Assembly: GCA_052387735.1 (NCBI GenBank)
Contig: JBQTIW010000318.1
Coordinates: forward strand, 1-9,430
DNA from: RBC101 sp052387735
Lineage (GTDB): Bacteria > Gemmatimonadota > Gemmatimonadetes > Gemmatimonadales > Gemmatimonadaceae
Length of the DNA: 9,430 nt
Reading direction: 5' to 3'
Position numbers and translations under genes: made by a program. Positions 6,257 through 9,430 of the stretch are shown piece after piece (position 1 is the first letter of the stretch; each line of letters starts with the position of its first letter). A model generated the notes under the pieces. That model searched no databases. It worked only from the letters and a program-made list of their open reading frames with translations, and was not told the origin of the DNA.

Positions 6257-7564
6257 CTAGGCGTAGATTCCGCGAAGTCGATGCACCGTGGCCACTCGGC
6301 TGATCGACACCATGTACGCGGCGGTGCGCATGTTGACCTTGTGTTGCTTGGACAGCCCGAGCACGTCGCGGAACCCCTTGACCATGATGTTGCGCAGCCG
6401 GTCGTTGACCGTGTCTTCATCCCAGAAGTACCCACCGCGATCCTGCACCCATTCGAAGTAGGAGACGGTCACGCCGCCCGCGTTGGCCAGAATATCCGGG
6501 ATCACGAACACGCCCTTCTCATCCAGAATCGCGTCGGCAGCAGCGCTGGTCGGTCCGTTGGCGCCCTCGCAGATGATCTTGGCACGGATCTTCGCCGCGT
6601 TCTTCGTGGTGATCACGTTCTCCAGCGCCGCCGGCAGCAGGACATCGACATCGAGCGTCAGCAATTCCTCGTTGGTGATCGCGTCGCCCTTGCCGTAGCT
6701 TTCGAGGGATTTGTGCTGCTTCACGTAGTTGATCGCATCGTCGACGTCGATGCCGGCGGCGTTGTACCAGCCGCCGGTGCGGTCCGAGATTGCCGCGATC
6801 TTGCATCCCTCGCGGGCGAGGAGGTACGCCGACACGCTGCCGACGTTGCCAAACCCCTGCACCGCGACCGTCGTCCCCTTCACGCTCATGCCGAGGTGAG
6901 CCAGCGCTTCCTTCGTGACGATCATGCAGCCCCGACCGGTTGCCTCGCGGCGGCCCAGCGAGCCACCCATCTCCACGGGCTTGCCCGTCGTCACGGCGGT
7001 GACCGTGTGGCCCACGTGCATGGAATACGTGTCCATCAACCAGGCCATCACGCGCTCGTTGGTATTCACATCGGGGGCCGGCACGTCGGAGTCCGGGCCT
7101 AACGTGGAAATGATACCGGCCGTGTACCGGCGCGTCAGGCGTTCCAGTTCGCCCACGCTCATCCTGAGGGGGTCGCAGACCACTCCTCCCTTGGCGCCGC
7201 CGAACGGGACGTTCACCACCGCACACTTCCAGGTCATCCAGGCGGCGAGCGCTGTCACCTCGTCCAGGTTCACCTGCATGTCGAAGCGGATCCCCCCCTT
7301 GGCCGGGCCGCGCGACGTGTTGTACAGCACGCGGATGCCGGTGTAGACCTCGATCTCACCGTTGTCGAGCATCGTGGGGCACGCCACGATGATCTGCTTC
7401 TCAGGCTTGCGGAGGACTTTGTACAGGCCGGGCTCGAGGTCGAGCAGTTCAGCTGCGCGATCGAAGCGTGACATCATCGCTTCGAACGGGTTCTCTTCAT
7501 TGAGGAAACGATCCTTGTCCGGCTTGACGATGGCGTTCGTCGGGAGTCGCAGATCGGTCGGCAT
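6257..7564 (-). CDS. gdhA: Glu/Leu/Phe/Val dehydrogenase, probably NAD(P)-dependent glutamate dehydrogenase
   Basis: This enzyme family interconverts an amino acid and its 2-oxo acid with ammonia; glutamate/2-oxoglutarate is the likely pair here, linking carbon and nitrogen metabolism. The 435-residue length matches hexameric bacterial glutamate dehydrogenases. The N-terminal domain has RGPAKGGIRF (85-94), Lys113 in TWKCAVVNVPFGGAKGG (with Lys125 the expected catalytic lysine) and APDVNTNE (163-170) with Asp165, the family acid. The Rossmann domain carries GFGNVG (237-242) and AISDRTGG (258-265). CEGANGPT and the C-terminal ILANAGGVTVSYFEWVQ are also typical. Leucine or phenylalanine dehydrogenases are usually shorter (about 360-380), which favours glutamate. 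NAD versus NADP use cannot be settled by eye. The ATG at 7564 gives a normal N terminus. It lies 45 bases downstream of lpxK, possibly with its own promoter, though none is recognisable. Confidence 0.94.
   Translation of the reverse strand: MPTDLRLPTNAIVKPDKDRFLNEENPFEAMMSRFDRAAELLDLEPGLYKVLRKPEKQIIVACPTMLDNGEIEVYTGIRVLYNTSRGPAKGGIRFDMQVNLDEVTALAAWMTWKCAVVNVPFGGAKGGVVCDPLRMSVGELERLTRRYTAGIISTLGPDSDVPAPDVNTNERVMAWLMDTYSMHVGHTVTAVTTGKPVEMGGSLGRREATGRGCMIVTKEALAHLGMSVKGTTVAVQGFGNVGSVSAYLLAREGCKIAAISDRTGGWYNAAGIDVDDAINYVKQHKSLESYGKGDAITNEELLTLDVDVLLPAALENVITTKNAAKIRAKIICEGANGPTSAAADAILDEKGVFVIPDILANAGGVTVSYFEWVQDRGGYFWDEDTVNDRLRNIMVKGFRDVLGLSKQHKVNMRTAAYMVSISRVATVHRLRGIYA
7097..7104 (+). repeat. 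GCCTAACG dispersed motif, copy 9
   Basis: Exact octamer in gdhA. It gives the gene's only TTA codon, Leu155 in STLGPDSD, a conserved segment just before APDVNTN. Confidence 0.7.
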
Positions 7565-7582
7565 TGGGCAGGAAAGCTCGAG

Positions 7583-7597
7583 GCCGGACGTGCCGGC
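7583..7597. other. Short GC hairpin between lpxK and gdhA
   Basis: GCCGG and CCGGC pair around a five-base loop, 18 bases before the gdhA ATG and 12 bases after the lpxK stop. It could be a weak 3' end for the lpxK transcript or a leader structure of gdhA. The stem is short and common in GC-rich DNA. Confidence 0.2.
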
Positions 7598-7609
7598 GGT
7601 TATCAGAGG

Positions 7610-8644
7610 TTAGCCAGTTCTACGTACGGCGAGCAGGCGGCGAAGCGCGGCATCAAAGACGTCGCCCCCGCCCACGAGGTCAATGCGCTGGGAAACATAC
7701 CACAAGCGCGGCCCAGATCGAGGCCAGAGCTCGCGGAGTTTGACGGCGTCCTTCAGGGTGCAGACGATGAAGTCGGCCGCCGCGCCACGGGTCACCAATG
7801 CCTGCACGTCCGCTACGGAGTAGGCGTGGTGGTCGGCGAACGCGACCTGCTGTATCTCCCGGGCTCCGCTCGGTTGCAGCTGCGCAAAGAACGCGGAGGG
7901 ATTGCCGATTCCGGCGAGAGCGAGTACAGCGTGGTCGCGCAGCTCGGAGAGCGACAACGGTGCCGCTGCAGGGTCGTTGGCGTCGACGAGCTGCTCCGGC
8001 TGCAGCGTCGCATGGGCAATCGCCGTGACGCCCAAGGTCCGAAGGCGCGACTCCACCTCCAAGGCCGCAGCGACGAGCGCCGCCTTGCGAGTGACGATGA
8101 CCAGGTCCGCGCGCTTCAGTCCGCTCACGGGCTCGCGGAGCGGCCCGGTGGGAAGACAGCGCGTCGCCCACGGCACGTCTGCGCTGACGAGGACGAGGTC
8201 CACCACTCGTCGCGCACCGCGATGCTGAAATGCATCGTCGAACACCGCGACATCGCTTCCGCGCTGTGCTGCGCGTGCAGCGCCCGCCACCCGGTCGCGA
8301 CTCACGACCACCGGCACGTCGGGAAGGAGCGCCGCATGCACCGTCGGTTCATCCCCGCCGTACCCGCGCAGAATGATCGCCGGGTGTGCCCCCAGATCAC
8401 GCAGTCGCCACGCCACGAAGGAAGCGAAGGGAGTCTTCCCCGTTCCACCGACCGTGACGTTACCGACGGAAATCGCCGGAATCGCCGTCCCCTGAACGGC
8501 GAGCAGGCGGGCGTCGAACAGCGCATTTCGAAGCGACACCGCCAGGCGATACAGCCATTCCGCCGGCGTGAGCACCACGCGCAGCAGGCGGCCGGTTCCC
8601 TGCCCGGTCCACACGCGTTCGACCAGCGAGACGTTAGGCGGCAT
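7610..8644 (-). CDS. lpxK: Tetraacyldisaccharide 4'-kinase LpxK
   Basis: LpxK phosphorylates the 4' position of the tetraacyldisaccharide-1-phosphate made by LpxB, giving lipid IVA. It works at the cytoplasmic face of the inner membrane, anchored by an N-terminal hydrophobic helix. The 344-residue protein matches the family: an N-terminal segment LTPAEWLYRLAVSLRNALF (26-44), a P-loop GNVTVGGTGKTP (61-72), RGYGG (93-97), DDAFQHR (136-142; most relatives have DDGFQHR) and LPTGPLREP (164-172). The C-terminal ALAGIGNPSAFFAQL and FADHHAYS are typical too. The start is taken as ATG 8644 (MPPNVSLVERVW), not the longer in-frame 8761. The extra 39 residues would lie over the acyltransferase gene and resemble nothing in LpxK. 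This start overlaps the upstream gene by 11 bases, suggesting coupled translation. Confidence 0.95.
   Translation of the reverse strand: MPPNVSLVERVWTGQGTGRLLRVVLTPAEWLYRLAVSLRNALFDARLLAVQGTAIPAISVGNVTVGGTGKTPFASFVAWRLRDLGAHPAIILRGYGGDEPTVHAALLPDVPVVVSRDRVAGAARAAQRGSDVAVFDDAFQHRGARRVVDLVLVSADVPWATRCLPTGPLREPVSGLKRADLVIVTRKAALVAAALEVESRLRTLGVTAIAHATLQPEQLVDANDPAAAPLSLSELRDHAVLALAGIGNPSAFFAQLQPSGAREIQQVAFADHHAYSVADVQALVTRGAAADFIVCTLKDAVKLRELWPRSGPRLWYVSQRIDLVGGGDVFDAALRRLLAVRRTG
8632..8639 (-). repeat. GCCTAACG dispersed motif, copy 10
   Basis: Exact octamer placed where two genes overlap. Its TAA is the acyltransferase stop, and in the other frame it encodes Pro-Asn-Val at residues 3-5 of LpxK. 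Confidence 0.7.
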
Positions 8645-9290
8645 CGGGCTGACAGACCGACAGCAGTGCGGCGTCGATGGCGGGGACGATCGCTTCCCCC
8701 TCGTGTGTCCCCGATCCCGCCGCCCGCAGCGCCGGGGCGTAGCGCACGGTAATGCGCGCAAACGGCTTGGGAATCACGAACTGGTCCCACGAGCGCAGCC
8801 GCCATGCCCGATCCACCACAGCGCCCATGGGAATCACCGGAACGCCCGCCTTGGCGGCTGCGACCCCGACCCCCGGGGCGCTCACGTGGCGCGGACCGCG
8901 AGGACCGTCGGTGGTGAACGCAACGTCACGCCCGCCCTGCAGCTCGCGCACGGCCTCGAGCAGCGCGCGGGCTCCCCCGCGGCTGCTCGATCCGCGGATG
9001 GGGCGGAAACCTAACGAGGACACGACGCGCGCGATGACCTCCCCATCGGCGTGCGTGGAGATCAACGCGGCGATCTCCTGATCGCGATGATACCACACCA
9101 GCGGCAGCAGCTCGCCGTGCCACAGGGCCAGCACCGCCGCTTCGCCCGCTCTGACCCGGGTCCGCACGTCCTCGCCTTCCACGCGCAGGCGCCAGGTGGC
9201 GCCAAGGGCGCGCACGATGACCGTGCCCAGCCACGAGGCCGCCACGGTGCGCCACCTCGGGCGGCGATCGTCACGTGGCCTGCCGCTCAT
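8634..9290 (-). CDS. DUF374 family lysophospholipid/lipid A-type acyltransferase
   Basis: The 218-residue protein resembles the DUF374 branch of lysophospholipid acyltransferases. Visible family features, in order, are LALWHGELLPL (54-64), whose His58 is a candidate active-site residue, ISTHADGE (77-84), GFRPIRGSSSRGG (94-106), FTTDGPRGPRH (125-135), AAKAGVPVIPMG (145-156) and SWDQFVIPKPFARI (167-180). An N-terminal stretch around 16-36 could be a membrane anchor. Its place between lpxB and lpxK, overlapping both by 4 and 11 bases, suggests that it adds a fatty acyl chain to a lipid A precursor, as described for LpxJ-type DUF374 proteins in Campylobacterota. That role is inference; acylation of another lipid is possible. 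It is not a canonical LpxL/LpxM type, so no gene symbol is given. The ATG at 9290 overlaps the lpxB stop. Confidence 0.88.
   Translation of the reverse strand: MSGRPRDDRRPRWRTVAASWLGTVIVRALGATWRLRVEGEDVRTRVRAGEAAVLALWHGELLPLVWYHRDQEIAALISTHADGEVIARVVSSLGFRPIRGSSSRGGARALLEAVRELQGGRDVAFTTDGPRGPRHVSAPGVGVAAAKAGVPVIPMGAVVDRAWRLRSWDQFVIPKPFARITVRYAPALRAAGSGTHEGEAIVPAIDAALLSVCQPDAA
9010..9016 (+). repeat. CCTAACG dispersed motif, copy 11 (first base A)
   Basis: This reads ACCTAACG in the acyltransferase gene. It provides the gene's only TTA codon, Leu93 in SLGF. Confidence 0.6.
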
Positions 9291-9430
9291 CGCAGCATTC
9301 CGGCCGCGATGGCCGCCGTGCGCACGGCGGCGCCCGGCGTCCCCATGCGCGTTCGGACGTCGGCCAGACCCTCGAGCAACGGCGCGCGCGCCGGGGACGT
9401 CGGATCGAGCAGCCTGCCTAACACCTCGGC
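9287..9430 (-). CDS. lpxB: Lipid-A-disaccharide synthase, C-terminal 47 residues (5' end beyond window)
   Basis: LpxB joins UDP-diacylglucosamine and lipid X to form the lipid A disaccharide, the substrate of LpxK. Reading the minus strand from the window edge gives an open frame ending in TGA at 9287-9289. The visible tail contains VLGRLLDP, then PLLEGLADVRTRMGTPGAA (18-36 of the fragment) and AAIAAGML. This matches the end of LpxB proteins, where a final helix with leucines precedes a GxPGA turn and a closing hydrophobic helix. The stop overlaps the next gene's start in ATGA, and the downstream acyltransferase and lpxK support the call. Only the C terminus is seen, so the active site cannot be checked. 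Leu4 of the fragment is a TTA codon in a GCCTAAC motif. Confidence 0.8.
   Translation of the reverse strand, partial: AEVLGRLLDPTSPARAPLLEGLADVRTRMGTPGAAVRTAAIAAGMLR
9416..9422 (+). repeat. GCCTAAC dispersed motif, copy 12 (last base A)
   Basis: This reads GCCTAACA near the window edge. It gives the only TTA codon in the visible part of lpxB (Val-Leu-Gly-Arg). Confidence 0.6.

Noticed and set aside
6281..7102. Plus-strand open frame of 273 codons opposite gdhA
   Set aside because: It is His/Arg/Val-rich antisense reading of a well-conserved dehydrogenase gene, with no independent coding signal.
7826..8752. Long plus-strand open frame of 308 codons opposite lpxK
   Set aside because: It lies fully antisense to lpxK, which has clear motifs. 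Its Arg/His-rich composition is typical of spurious frames in GC-rich DNA, and it shows no recognisable domain.
8645..8761. Longer lpxK reading frame starting at 8761
   Set aside because: The extra 39 residues are antisense-like Arg/Pro/Cys-rich sequence overlapping the acyltransferase. The LpxK-like N terminus begins at ATG 8644.
505..9422. TTAGGC motif as a telomere-type repeat
   Set aside because: TTAGGC resembles nematode telomere units, but here the copies are single and dispersed within bacterial genes, so the resemblance is coincidental.

Overview
The window is GC-rich chromosomal DNA (roughly two thirds G+C by eye) with nine protein-coding genes. All lie on the minus strand and are packed almost end to end; the longest gene-free stretch is 153 bases. 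I see no RNA gene, mobile element, CRISPR array or phage gene. Lipid A genes (lpxB, lpxK), a DUF374 acyltransferase and a bacillithiol gene (bshC) together point to an LPS-bearing, bacillithiol-making bacterium. Gemmatimonadota is my best guess, but it is an inference from gene content and composition.

In transcription order (right to left) the layout is: lpxB 3' end (9287-9430, cut by the window edge), a DUF374 lysophospholipid/lipid A-type acyltransferase (8634-9290), lpxK (7610-8644), a Glu/Leu/Phe/Val-family dehydrogenase, probably gdhA (6257-7564), rlmH (5715-6173), bshC (4073-5659), murJ (2484-4076), uvrC (507-2429) and the 5' end of thrC (1-353, cut by the window edge). lpxB/acyltransferase, acyltransferase/lpxK and bshC/murJ overlap by 4, 11 and 4 bases, which suggests translational coupling. 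The first three genes form an outer-membrane lipid A module. MurJ exports lipid II for peptidoglycan. The rest are housekeeping: ammonia/amino-acid metabolism, ribosome modification, low-molecular-weight thiol synthesis, nucleotide excision repair and threonine synthesis. The thrC fragment and the lpxB tail were found by translating the window edges by hand.

The most unusual signal lies across the genes rather than in any one of them. The octamer GCCTAACG, with near matches sharing CCTAAC, occurs 12 times in 9.4 kb, in both orientations, and touches every one of the nine genes. All seven in-frame TTA leucine codons in the window lie inside this motif, and it also supplies two of the stop codons. 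This looks like selection or spread at the DNA level, as with uptake sequences, Chi-like sites or other genome-wide oligomers.

A second unusual feature is a perfect 10-copy, 8-base tandem repeat (381-460) between uvrC and thrC. It lies 27 bases before the thrC start, and its copy number could plausibly vary.
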